Part shown: positions 13,319 to 25,600 of the stretch, piece by piece
Position numbering within the stretch: position 1 is the stretch's first letter
Layout of the letters: every line of letters begins with the position of its first letter
Made by a program: the position numbers and the translations under genes
Assembly (NCBI RefSeq): GCF_963678635.1
Contig: NC_087062.1
Location: forward strand, 78,121,200-78,185,199
Source of the DNA: Symsagittifera roscoffensis
Taxonomy: Eukaryota; Xenacoelomorpha; Acoela; Convolutidae
Direction: 5' to 3'
DNA length: 64,000 nt
The notes under the pieces: model-generated
Database searches by the model: none
Told to the model about the DNA's origin: nothing
Seen by the model: the letters and a program-made list of their open reading frames with translations, nothing else

Positions 13319-13520
13319 TGTTAGTCACACATGCTTGCCGTAAAGTCAGTTGCAAAAACCTAGAGTATTAAAATCAAGTCGTTAAACTCTCACGAGATAG
13401 GTTATTTAAAAATACATTCAGCTCTGGAAGGCCTAAACTTAAACACGTTTTTCTATTCTTTTTTATATACTCTTTTTAATTTACTATTCGCATTTTACCC
13501 TCAAGTTTTCCGGTCACAAC
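13319..13520 (+). repeat. 3' LTR
   Basis: Begins TGTTAGTCACACATGC and ends TTTTCCGGTCACAAC, matching the 5' LTR with scattered substitutions and small indels. The sequence before it, ATTTAAATTTGACCGAA, lacks a clear polypurine tract. Confidence 0.8.
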
Positions 13521-14593
13521 GTGTGGGTAAACAACAATAATGCCACTAAAAATTTTAAGCAAATATTTGACAGCGAAATCTTGTTGTTGCAAAAATTGTG
13601 TTGTTGTTAATTCGATTTGAAAAAAAAATCAAACGAAAGTAAGGCATACACAGGATGCATTAAATACAGTTTGTCCAAAATGATAATCCCAACTCGAGAA
13701 TTAACCCAAGTTGAGGCGCTGACTCTATATTTTGCCTGCTTTCGACTAATTTTTGATATGTATCGACTGTGCGTCTTGATTTGTTTTTACCAGTTGTTGA
13801 GCAAGTAGCATAAAAATATCAACAATTAGAAAATTTTAACCTTTTTCTAATTTAATGACAAATAATTTAGGTAAAACTTGGTGGAATCAGTGTAATTATA
13901 TCTAAAATAACAAAGAAAAAATTTTATACAACTAGACTTAGTGTTATTAATTTCAGTGTTATCTATCAAATTGTTTGTCCCAAAGTGGGTCTGAAAAGAG
14001 GAAAAATGCAACCATATTGGTCTCCATACAACAATGATTTTTGTATTTTTTCTTAGGTTCCAACCACGACTAAAATTTTTTAATAGGACAGCCTATTCGA
14101 TCCCCTTCGGGCCTTTTTTGAGGTAGTGAAAAAAGCGATTGATAAAAACTCCATATGTCATAACTCTGTCCCACTTCGTCATGTCTATGTATCAAAAAAA
14201 ATACTCTATCGTTTCAATGCATTAGCGGTGTGCTAAAAATTGCAAAAAGAGCGTTAATTATAGACAGAGGGATCAAATTTAGATAGTCTATTTTTCGAGC
14301 TTTTTTGAAGCTTATTGATGAAATGTTGAATTTTTTGGGTGCTTGATCGTGAATTGAAAATGTTCGGGTTATCAAAGATTTCAGTCATGACTTTACTTCT
14401 TCGACTATTTAATTAGACACTTTTGAAAGGAGTTTTTAAACCATCTAAAACGTTTTGACGACCTGAGCTCATTTAAAAAAAAAAGATTTATAACGGTTGA
14501 TCTTTTTGTGTAAAGTTATGGCGGTTTAAAAAATGTCAATGGTCTAATTTAGGACAAGAACGCGCAATATATTTCACTCTATGAACGAACGTG
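13521..14593. other. no gene seen
   Basis: AT-rich flank of the LTR element and left flank of a T1 element. Short ORFs only, without recognisable features. Confidence 0.5.
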
Positions 14594-15139
14594 CCCGCAC
14601 CGGAGTTCCATGACTAATAAAATGGAACATTTATAATGATTATAATCGGTTATAATGGAAAATTGTTGTCTTAAATGTTGTCATTATAATCCATTATTGT
14701 TGCAAAATTAGACCACGAGATCGATTATATTGTCATTGTAATCGATTATTTTTGTATAAATGCAATCCATTAAAATCCATTATGTTGGATTATAATCCAT
14801 TTAAAATCCATTACAATTGAATATAACGGATTATAATTATTACATTTTTTGCAAAATCATTACATACGGCCTACTCGCAATCTAAACCTATTCAAATTAA
14901 CAAATTAAACTCCCTCCCTCAATTTGCCCCCATCCGCATTTGTCCAAATACCTTGCCCCACTCCCCTATGTTTATCCCTATTCATTGCAATCGGTTATAA
15001 TAAATTATATTGGTTTAAGAAAACTAGGATTATAGTCCATTTTTGAATGATTCTAATAGATTTTTTTTGTAATTTTATAGATACTGACTATAAAATAAAA
15101 AAATATAATCGATTTTTATCCATGGAACTCCAGTGCGGG
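14594..15139. mobile_element. T1 element, third copy (shortest, best-preserved ends)
   Basis: The left end CCCGCACCGGAGTTCCATG is matched by the right end CATGGAACTCCAGTGCGGG as an inverted repeat with one mismatch. ATAATCGATTATA-type units fill 14630-14840 and 14990-15110. A C-rich island near 14910-14975 resembles the GC-rich middle of the 5974 copy. Confidence 0.8.
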
Positions 15140-15399
15140 TGTGAGCGGTGAATAAACTCGGCTTAGAAAAAATTCCAAATTGATTTGAGACAATCTATTC
15201 GAAATCGGTTCCATGACAATCTATCTCATGTTAATTTTACCCTCCGCCATTCTAAAATATGGATCGTTTTTGTTTATAAAGTTGCTGGTTCTATGCCATT
15301 CAGCCTATACTTAGATTCTGGTTCAAATTCCCCGATTCTGAAAACCGACTCTAAGTTTTGTACAGTCCTACCTCTGTTGAAAAACTCGCTATCCTTGTT

Positions 15400-15947
15400 G
15401 TTTCGACTTTCGTAACGAAAGTAACGGAATATTTGTGCTCGGGGTGGGTTTTTTTCTTCAGACAAATTTCGAATTTTTAACTAGCCATTTTTGACGGATT
15501 TTTTTTATATCATTTAAAACGTATTGTTGCCTTGAGCTTCAAGTTGAAAAGATATTTTACCTGTGATCATTTTTCGTACAGTTATGGGAGTTTAAAGATA
15601 GTAATTTTGGCCAAATTGGAAAATAAACGCGCGATATATTTCGCGCTATTAACGCGTAATCGAGATTTAATCCGTCTTAGAAGTCGTTCCAAATTGGTTG
15701 AAGGAAGCTTATTCGCCTTAATTGATTTGTTACAAGGAGCGAAATCCATTTTTTTGTACTTTAGATGGCGTGTGGGGGGTGATTTTCGAAAAAATATTTA
15801 TTTTGTTTCAAAAACATATATTTTTCAAATTAAAGAAAAAACATATATTTTTTTCTACATTAAACTTTTTCGTGTTTTTACTGCTCCATAGACCTTAAAA
15901 GGCAGTCGGAACATTCAGGGCCTCGCCCTGATACGAGCAATCTTGTT
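15400..15947 (+). mobile_element. R1 repeat, full copy
   Basis: R1 is the commonest repeat in the window, about 530 bp. Landmarks in order: a left end GTTCCGACTTTCGATACGAA whose ACTTTCG/CGAAAGT halves form a hairpin; GGAATATTTGTGCTCGGGGT; TTTTTAACTAGCCATTTTTG; TTCACCTGTGATCATTTTTC; a CpG core AACGCGCGATATATTTCGCG then TTAACGCGTAAGCGG; TTTATATGGCGTGTGGGG; GGCAGTCGGAACATTCAGGG; the hairpin CAGGGCTTCGCCCTG; and the right end ATACGAGCAGTCTTGTT. AGTCGGAAC near the right end is the complement of GTTCCGACT at the left end, a subterminal inverted repeat. No protein is encoded. This copy has TTTCGAC at its start and AATCTTGTT at its end. Confidence 0.85.
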
Positions 15948-16418
15948 TTAATAAGTGAATTGATATATTTTAGAAGCAGCTTAGCGCTCAAGATTGACAT
16001 TCGAGGTATTCCTCACTTCTGACGGAAAATTTAAAAAATGATAATATTGTGAAAATTTGTTTTATTAACTTCTTCTCATGGTATAGTTGATTTTTTTTCA
16101 TGTTTTCACATAAGGACTTTATATATTAAACAATCAATACCATTCCCGATAATCCCATTTACCAGCTGAATCCTGCAAAAATCTTATAACCACTAGGGCA
16201 AATATCCGGCAAATTTTCTAAAAGTTGCTAATGATCGTCCCACAAATGTGTTCATAGCACGGAAACCATTAAATCTGATTTGTTATCAAGTTTCAGAACT
16301 CATGCATGCTTTCCCAATGTTCCAATAATTGAATTATGTGATTGCATAATTATTACATAATTCAGATGTTTGCACTAGCACAATCTACAAATGAATGAAA
16401 TCAGAGCGAACTTCATTA
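15948..16418. other. 3' flank of CAP1
   Basis: No coding segment. TTTATT at 16061-16066 is AATAAA on the minus strand, about 355 bases after the CAP1 stop codon, and is a candidate polyadenylation signal. Confidence 0.4.
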
Positions 16419-16634
16419 TCATGCACAGGTGATGGTGACATTACTACAGGTGGTTAATGGACCTCCGTATTTGGCAATATCTTCGAACTTGTTCAGTTCG
16501 CAGAATGCGTTTTGGTTGAATACAGGGTGGTCAATTGTTAGTCCTCCAGGACCATATGCACACGCTACCACAACTGTGTCTCCGTGACACGTGGCAAAAT
16601 CACACCCCAAATCAGTCGTGGTGTCCCACATCAC
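16419..16634 (-). CDS. CAP1 exon 4 (terminal)
   Basis: Acceptor TTTATAG precedes GTG ATG TGG (VMWDTTTDLGC). The exon encodes 71 residues then TGA. Cysteines in LGCDFATC, VVACAYG, FCEL, TTCSN and ITCA would form disulfides of the CAP C-terminal part. The chain ends shortly after the domain, with no extra module. Confidence 0.88.
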   Translation of the reverse strand: MMWDTTTDLGCDFATCHGDTVVVACAYGPGGLTIDHPVFNQNAFCELNKFEDIAKYGGPLTTCSNVTITCA

Positions 16635-19600
16635 CTATAAATCACAGAGATGAAAACTTGAGATTCTCAATTTTTGCCAGTTTATGCTCGATTTTTTTTT
16701 TCAATTTTTTTTGTTTTTTACTGTTTATTTTTCGATTTCTGTGTTTTTGGGTTTTATCGATTTTTTTTTTCGATTGCCAGACATACTGAACTTTTTTACA
16801 ATGTGTTTCACCCATGTTTTGCTCTGATGGTAAATGATGGGCGAATGCGAATGTGCTTGACTTGAGATTGTATTTTAACCTACATGTATATCAAGTTTCA
16901 TTGTAATTAGATTTTGCGAACTAAATCACCCAGTGTTTGCAAAAAACCCGCTAATCTAAATTAATTAAATGAGCAAAAAATTTTTAAAAAATTCAAATAA
17001 CTTGCTTTTTGCTAATTTTTCGATTGTTTCTTGGGTAATGATGTTGTGTTAGAATTAGTTATTAGTGCCAGAGGGAGGTAGTAAATGAGCTAAAATAGAC
17101 TTGAAATTGCCCTAAATTGAGTTTCCGCGCTTAGGCACTTATCAACTCTCCCATCTGAATTATTCTAGTAGAAAATATACCTTCTGACCCAGTTTTTCTC
17201 TAAACTTCTGAAAATTTAGATTAACTTTCAATGCTAATCACAAACGAAAGCGTTCTCATATGATACCACACTGGACGCATTATGAGTGTATTGGCATAAT
17301 TTTTCCCCAGTTTTAAGAGTGTCAAACCAACAATATTGGTCGGTTGTTGTGCGATAAGTGAAAATATTCAGACCGCAGTCACATTGACAAAATAATTTTA
17401 AACACGAGAAATTCCGAGCTTTTCAGATGATGCTTTTCTAAAAAAAAAAGATGAGCTTGGTACAAAATAAAGCTTGTTAATTATATCTTAAGTTGAATTA
17501 AACAGCCATACTAATGCATTTATTTTTTGATCTATAAATTAATAAACTATATATTTAACTGTAATTGTCTCAAAAATTGGATACGTTTTTGGGAAATTTT
17601 ATAAAGAATCACAAAAAAAAACGTTTGAAAAATATAAATCATGATTTAATATTGATTTAATAACGCGTTTATATAATACTTTAATTGTCGCGAAAAAAAA
17701 ACACTTTAAGATTTCTACAGCAGAGGTTTCATGTAAGCACATTTTGCAGTCGAAAACAATTTTTCGCATCACAATTACTGGGCAACTTTTAATGTGAAAA
17801 TTATCATTTCGACTACCTTATTTATTTATTTATTTATTTATTTAAATATTCATCATGAGTAATCAAATTATCATAACACAATATGCACAAATTCAAAGAT
17901 AACTCATGATAGGACAACCAGAAAGCCAACGAGAGGCTTGTTAAAGGTTGCCCCGTAAAGGAATCACATCATATGACATCAGATCAAAAGGTTCAATAAT
18001 TAATTTAGGTCAAAGAGGCAAATTTAACGCGAAAAAAAAACAAAAACGAGACTTAAATCGTGCAATCACTCTTTTTTTTTTTAATTTAAGATCTTTATTC
18101 TTTAACATGAGAACCAGAGATATGATGCAAGCTTATACTTACAAGGGTATACAACTGACAGCGGGCGGATGCAAAATAATGACTGTTAATTTAATTAGCG
18201 AGCAAGTGGGCCCAGTTCTTAAGAGCTGGTAATCCAGTTGTTCGCTTTTTTCTAACTTCCCTTCCTAGCTAGAGTCTTCTGCCTGGTACCTTCGACGAGA
18301 GATTATCAGGTCTAACCTAGGACTCAGGGAAGTTAGAATGGATTAGTTCAAGTCTAGCGATATAATTCATCAATCAAATGGCAATTTCCTATTACATATG
18401 AATCTAAGATTGAATGACAGAAAGCATTTTTTGAATGATGGGTTTCAAAGGAGGAAGGTATAGTTACACACCAATTGGCTAATATATTGATTAATTTGGC
18501 AACACGATGGGAAACAGAGTTATATTTAAGCTTACTTTTCATTGATGGTAAAATACGAGCACCCTTTACTGATGACCTCGTTGAACAAAAAATAGTTTCA
18601 CATTTCTGAGACAATTCTTCATTAGTTATTTTCTTTAGAATTTCATATACATGTAACTCGTATACAGTAGCAATTTTGCTTTTGGCCATTATTTCCGTTA
18701 TCGAGTCACAATAACTTTTGCAAAAAGTTATACGAAAAACTCGTTTTTGTAGTTTATGAATAACATCTAATGCACTTTTGCAAACTGCTCCATAAACAAG
18801 AACTCCATATTGAACACAAGGTTGTACATAAGTTTTGTAGTACATGAACATTTGTGAAATGATCATCACATTACGAAGCCGGTATGCAACTCCGCAGAAG
18901 CGGGTTAATTTTTTTCGTATAATCTCAAAATGATCTTTGAAGGATAGTTTATTATCCAATTCAATGCCTAGGTATTTGCAGCTAGCAACGGGCTGTAAAC
19001 AAGTGTCTGCAAAATATATAGCATCAGCTTTGGATTTTGACAAAATTAGTAGCTTAGACTTCGATCCTTCTACGGTAAATTTATTAAATTTCATCCAATT
19101 ATCTATTCGATTTAGATCCTCTTGAAAGTCATCAAGGGAAGCGTTTTTGTTTTTAATAACAGATGTATTGTCAGCAAACAAAGTAAGTCGACAATTTCTT
19201 ACAATTCTGGGAAGGTCATTGATATAGATCAAAAAGAGCAACGGTCCTAAGACTGAACCCTGTGGCACCCCGCACAAAACATCTTTCAATTCGCTTTTAA
19301 ATTGATTTAGGACAACATACTATTTCCTATTAGACAAGTAACTTCTTAGAATTTCCAGCGACTTTCCTCTTACTCCATACCGCTCTGAATTATCAATTAA
19401 GATCGCATGATTGACAGTGTCAAAAGCTTTTTTTCAGCTCTAATAAAACTAACATAACGTCTTATTTCTTCTGATCTCTCAGGTTACGAACCTCTTCTGT
19501 TAGATCTAGAACCGCTTTAACTGTTCTTAATTTACTACGGAAGCCATATTGATTTGTACTGAGCAACTAGCAATTTTCCAAATAACTACTTAATTTGATA

Positions 19601-22600
19601 TGAATTGTCTTCTCAAAGATTTTTGACAGCGTTGATAACAAAGATATGCGTCGATAATTTCCATATTCGTCTTGCAATCCACCTTTATGAATCGGAAAAA
19701 CTTATGAAGCAATTTTTAAGTATTTCGGATAGCACCCATTTGTGTAGCAGGTATTGAAAAAGTTCGTGAGCCATGGCGTGATTATTGGTTTACATAATTT
19801 GACTATTGCTGTATTGATGCAATCACAACCCGAGCTGAGTTTATTTGGTAATTCTGTTATTATTTGTTCTATTTCTGTTTCCTTTATACTCGGAAAGAAC
19901 ATTGAATAATCAACATTTTCTAATGAAATAGGATCTGCAACTCCAATTTTATCACTTAGATTTGGACCAATATTTACAAAAAAAATTGTTCATATTTTGA
20001 GCTTTTTTTTTCATTTATATCATCTGGCAACGTTACATTTTTATGTTTTCCAAGATATGCTGCAACCGCTTTGTGATACTTATGAGAGTCTGTTGTATTT
20101 AGCTTAGATCTCCAGAAACTTCTGAATGATTTCCGATTCAGGGCATTGGATTTGTTTCGTAATGAGTTATATTTGATCTTGTTATCTTCTGTAGGGTTTT
20201 GTATATATGTCCTGAATGCGAATGCTTTTTTGTTTGCTACTTTTTTCAATTCATTTGTCAACCAGGACTTGTTATTTTTCGGCACATAACGAGTTTGAGA
20301 GGGAGCAAATCTATCAATGCAACTGAGAATTATTTCAGAGAAATTTTCAGCAGATTTATCCAAATCGGATAAGGTACCATCAGCTTCCTTCAGTTTGGAC
20401 TGTAAGAGGAAAGCAAACCTTAACCATGTATCATCATTTTCAAAAACGTTCATATTTCTAAAGCTAAATGTTTCTTTATATCTACTAACCAATTTTGGCA
20501 TAGAGATAGAAACTTCAATCATGAAATGATCGGCTGGACCCCAGCGGTGTATGCAACTATTGTTAATTCCAATATTTCCTCAAATATGATCGATACAAGA
20601 GTTTGTTTTTGAAGTTACTCGTGTCGGTAACAGAGGTGACAACAAATGATAACCGAAAGAACTGAACATTTCAGTAAGATCATCTCTTGCCTTGTGTTTT
20701 TTCATCATATCAATATTAAAGTCTCCCATAATCACATGTCTCTTTTTCGACTTGGCTTCGGTTAAGACCTTTTCTAGTTTGTGGACATTATCCTAAACCC
20801 TCATTGACGGTTGACGATATAAAACAGTTACAGTCGTTGCCGTTTTATCACCTGCTACAACCTCTATTTTTAAAACTTCTCCTGCAAACACCTCCACTAA
20901 CTGACTTGTATTAAGCTCCGTTCGTATATATAAACCTACTCCACCTCCTCTGCTCAGCCGAGGGCTCGAGAAAAACTTGTACCCTTGCAAATTGAACAAC
21001 TCGGCTGAATCATTAGGGTTCAGCCAAGTTTCAGTGACAGCGATAACAGATGGGGCTATTGCAAGTTGTTCAAGACTTACTTTAAAGGCTTCAAAATTAG
21101 ATTTAAGTGATCGCACGTTAACATTTAGTAATGAAACAGCCTCAAGAACTTGGGTAAATGACGATGGGGACATAAAACGAAAAAAAAATGAGATTGAATA
21201 AAAGTCCCTACTGAGGCTGTCTTGTCTTAAATACTTAACCACTGTCTTCTACAGTAATTACACTTGAAGTATTGCTAACATTAGAATGAAGCTCAGTTTG
21301 AGGAGATTGTTTTGCTAAGTTATCAACATACTGCACAATTTTTTCAGGTTCGTTTCTGTGCTTTTTAACATAATCAAGGATTTGCTGATCCGACCCGGGA
21401 CTTGGCGGAGACACTCGTTTTGGCGTTGTCGTGTTGACATTTAGCCTCATCGTTGCATCTTGATTTCCTAATTGAAAAATTGATTTTCTCTTCTTTGCTA
21501 AAATTTGCGCTTTTCCAGAAGCAAGCAACGTTTCCGCATCAACCGAGTCTGCAACATTATGAGTGAACACCTTCCTGTTCTCACGCTTTATAAAGACCTT
21601 ATAAAAATAAAAGAATTTTAGAGCAAGAAAATAATCAAATCAGATTTACAAAAAAAAGAGAAAATTTTGTAATTGGAAACAATTTAACATAAATTTTGAG
21701 CGGGGTCTGACCATAAAAAAACGTGAAATATTGAAATGTTGACGAAAACAAAACGAAAATAATCAGAACCTTTTTCATCGCCCCAATTAAAAACAATTGC
21801 GGTTGAAAGAATTTTAAGTTGGTATATCAATCTCTCTGACAATTGAGCTTGATTCAAAGTCAACCTTTTCGATTTGATTGAAACAGCTTTAACTGTTAAT
21901 ATATACTCTCAAAGTTTTTTCTTCCAGAGTGTTTTTTTTTCAAAACTTCTATATGCGAGTTCAAAATCTACTGGCTCCAATGAAAACATCGCAAAAATCA
22001 AAAAACAATCCTCAAGTTTATAATCGACCACTGTGATTGATAGTTTTCACTAATTTTACTTTGCAGCAGATTACTACGTAGGTCTTTTTTGTCACAAAAA
22101 ATGTGTGCTTTTAATTTTTTTGATCAACTTTAATTCATTAAACATTCATCTCAAGATACTTGTTAATGTTCAGTTTTTTTGTTTGTATAATGGGGAGAGA
22201 CACAGTTAAACTTCAAAGTTTTGGCTTATTTAAAAACTTTAAGAATTTTTTACTAAACTGTTGAAAAATTTTTCCAAAAATTTGTGAGCCTAACTTTGGC
22301 TTTGTAATGATTAGAAAAAAGTTCGAAAAAATTGAATGAAGTTATTTCAATCATTAACGTCAATTTAATCAAATTGTAATACTTCGAAATAAATTTCCTC
22401 GATGCGACCGAATTGTATAGCTAATACCTGGAATGAAAACTTGAATAAAGGCCGTCAAATGCTTAAAAAGCGCAAAGTGGATAAACAATATTGCATTAAT
22501 ATTTTTGTTCTGACACTATAGCATAAGGTTTGTTGTATCTACATTAAACCATGTACCTCAGTTTTGAAAGAAACGGTTGTCATTTTAAGGCAATTCAAAA

Positions 22601-25600
22601 ATGATGCAAAGAAAACTGTTTTCAATATATTTTTTTCAACAATTTTAAAATCCCACCAATCTGTTATAATGAAGTCACCTCCATCATACGAAAATTCGTA
22701 TAAAAAGTGCGGACAGAGTTAATTTAGGCCTTGCTAATTTGATTTTTAATTCTGCAAAACCGAAAACTGTTTGTTCGAGAGATTATGCCATTTTAAAAAA
22801 AATTTGAATTTTGAATTGCATTGAATTGCCGTTGTGGTTCAGATACTTTTTTGCCGTTATCTTTATCTGTCTTTCACTAGGTCAACTATTAAAACTTTTG
22901 ATGATAGCTAACGATGCTAGCAAATTTTACCTACGGTTTGTATCGTGGACAATCAAAAAAATGCTGTTTCAACAAAACGTTATTTTTGTTAGAAAATTCA
23001 ATGAATTCGTTTTGATTGCTTTTTTCCTCACGGGGACCTTCAGAAGGCATTTCTGACGGGTTTTGTCTATCGTTTTTGATTGGTATTTGATTTTCATTTG
23101 TTTTTGTTGAAAAGTATGTTTGGTAATGTTCAGTTTGAATTTAATTTCTCAGGGGAAAATTTTTTATATTGTTCCGAATTTCGAAAAAATTACAAAAATT
23201 TTCTGATCTAGTGTTTTTTTCTTGTCTGTTTTCGACATTTTTACTAGAATTTTTATGACGGATTTCAATCTTCCGAATATCTTTGTTGTCAAGAGCTCAA
23301 ATTCAAGAAGATACTTTATATAAAAATTACGCGCGAAATAATTTGTGAAATTACCGCGTAAGCGGAAATTTATTTCGACTAGAAAAATGATTTGAAATAG
23401 AATTGAGGCATAATATTTAGTCTATCAAATACTTTGCTACATCTTGCAAAATAAATTACTTGTACTTACATAGCGTGCGAGGGTCTGTTTTTTCCAAAAA
23501 ATGTTAATCAGTTTTTTGAAAATTTCTTTTTTTTTAAGAGCAACATTACTCCATTGACTTCAGGGAGCACTTGGAACATTCAGTGATTCACTCTGATATG
23601 AGCAGTCTTGTTTCTATACAAAAGATTGCCATTTTGGCCATTTTGACCAATTTGGGACAATTACCGCGCAATATAATTCGCGCTATTAACGCGTAAGCGG
23701 AGATTTAATCCGTCTTATAAATCGTTCCAAATTGGTTGAACGAAGCTTATTTGCCATAATTGATTTGTTACAAGGAACGAAATCTATCTTTTTGTACTTT
23801 ATATGGCGTGTGGGGGAATGATTTCATTAAAAAAATTTCAAACTTTAGAGAAAAAAAATTTCATTTTATTTTATTTCATTTAATTTTTTTATGTATTACT
23901 GCTGCTCAAAAAACCTTTAAAGGCAGTCGGAACATTCAGGGCTTCGCCCTGATACGAGCAGTCTTAATGTTCCGACTTTTGATACGAAAGTAACGAAATA
24001 TTTGTGCTCGGGGTGGGTTTTTTTTTCAGACAAATTTCGACTTTTTAACTAGCCATTTTTGACGGATTTTTTTTTCTATCCTTCGAAAGGTATTGTTGTC
24101 CTGGGCTCAAATTTGAAAAGATATTTCACCTGTGATTATTTTTCGTAAAGTTACGGGGGTTTAAAGATTGGCATATTTTGGCCAATTTGGGACAATTAAC
24201 GCGCAAATATTTCGCGCTACTAACGCGTAAGCGGAGAGTTAATCCGTCTTAGAAATCGTTCCAAATTGGTTAAAAGAAGCTTATTTGCCATAATTGCTTT
24301 GATACAAAGAGCGAAATCTATCCTTTTGTACTTTATATGGCGTGGGGGGATGATTTTCATTTAAAAAAATTCAAATTTTAGAGAAAAAAAATTTCATTTT
24401 GTTTTATTTCATTGAATTTTTAATGTTATTACTGCTCCATAAACCTTAAAAGGCAGTCAGAACATTCAGGGCTTCGCCCTGATACGAGCAGTCTTGTTGG
24501 GCTTTGAATTTACCACGTTGTAATTTTGTAATTTTGAGTTCTTGTAACTTGAGACAAAATGATAACAGAAAAAATTCCATAAAACATTGTTAGTTGAAAA
24601 ATTAACACTTGAGTGAAGAAGAAAGCCGCACCGAGGGAAAGCCACGGAATATTCGTCCCCAACCTCCTGTGGAATGTGTTACAAAGTTTCGAGGTTTTTA
24701 ATTAAAAGGGTTAAATTAATGACTACATAACTCATGAATAATTATGATAGGCCAAATAATTCCTTCGTTAATTGTTCCCAAACATCTTTAAGTTATAATT
24801 TTTTTAATTTTGAATTTCGATTGTTTTTAACTTTGAACTAAATAGCCTCGCAGTTTCTTAATTACAACAAGATTGCTCGTATCAGGGTGAAGCCCTGAAT
24901 GTTCCGACTGCCTTTTAGGGTTTATGGAACAGCAGTAATAACATAAAAAAATTAAATGAAATAAAATAAAAACTAAATTTTTTTTTTTCTAAAATTTGAA
25001 ATTTTTTATGAAAATCATCCCCCCACACGCCGTATAAAGTACAAAAAGAGATATTTAGTTCCTTGTAACAAATCAATTATGGCAAATAAGCTTCGTTCAA
25101 CCAATTTGGAACGATTTATAGGACGGATTAAATCTCCGCTTACGCGTTAATAGCGCGAATTATATCGCTCGTTAATTGTCCCAAATTGGTCAAAATGGCA
25201 ATTTTAAACCCTCTAATTTTACGAAAAATGATCACAGGTGAATTATCTTTTCAAATTTAAGCTCAAGACAACAATACCTTTTGATTGATATAAAAAAATT
25301 CCGTCAAAAATGGCTAGTTAAAAAGTCGAAATTTGTCTGAAGAAAAAAAAACCCGCCCCGAGCACAAATATTCCGTTACTTTCGTATCGAAAGTCGGAAC
25401 AATAAAGCCACATTTCCAATAATTTTTTAGAATCAATTATGATGGCTAACTTGAGTGAAGAAGTCAGTCTGCGGCTGCTCGGAACCGGAACTTTCGTTCG
25501 AGCTCTTGATGGGGCACTGGTTGAAACTCTTCATGCCGTAACTGTAGAAACGCATCTCATACACCCATGTCTCCACCGCCAGTTGGCCATACACGGGTAG

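Larger units (their letters stand above)
7278..13520 (+). mobile_element. degenerate Ty3/Gypsy-type LTR retrotransposon (6.2 kb)
   Basis: Two direct LTRs of about 200 bp flank an internal region with the Ty3 order gag zinc knuckles, protease, reverse transcriptase, RNase H, integrase. The order PR-RT-RH-IN, with integrase last, separates it from the Copia group. Every domain is interrupted by stops or frame changes and the protease motif is altered, so it is dead. LTRs differ at roughly a fifth of positions by eye, implying an old insertion. I could not find a matching target duplication: ccgaa precedes the left LTR and gtgtg follows the right one. Confidence 0.88.
17820..21590 (-). mobile_element. 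CR1/jockey-type LINE, dead copy in CAP1 intron 3
   Basis: On the minus strand the order is a short ORF, an AP-type endonuclease, a linker and a reverse transcriptase, then about 500 bases of 3' region ending in a (TAAA)n run at 17820-17844. A short tandem repeat tail rather than poly(A) fits the CR1/jockey side of non-LTR elements. The frame is broken at least four times. A 3'-region stem pairs CTAACTTCCC (18255) with GGGAAGTTAG (18328). It lies in the same orientation as CAP1. Confidence 0.87.

Noticed and set aside
17948-18232. Plus-strand 94-codon ORF in the LINE 3' region
   Set aside because: Antisense to the LINE, A-rich, and no family signature.
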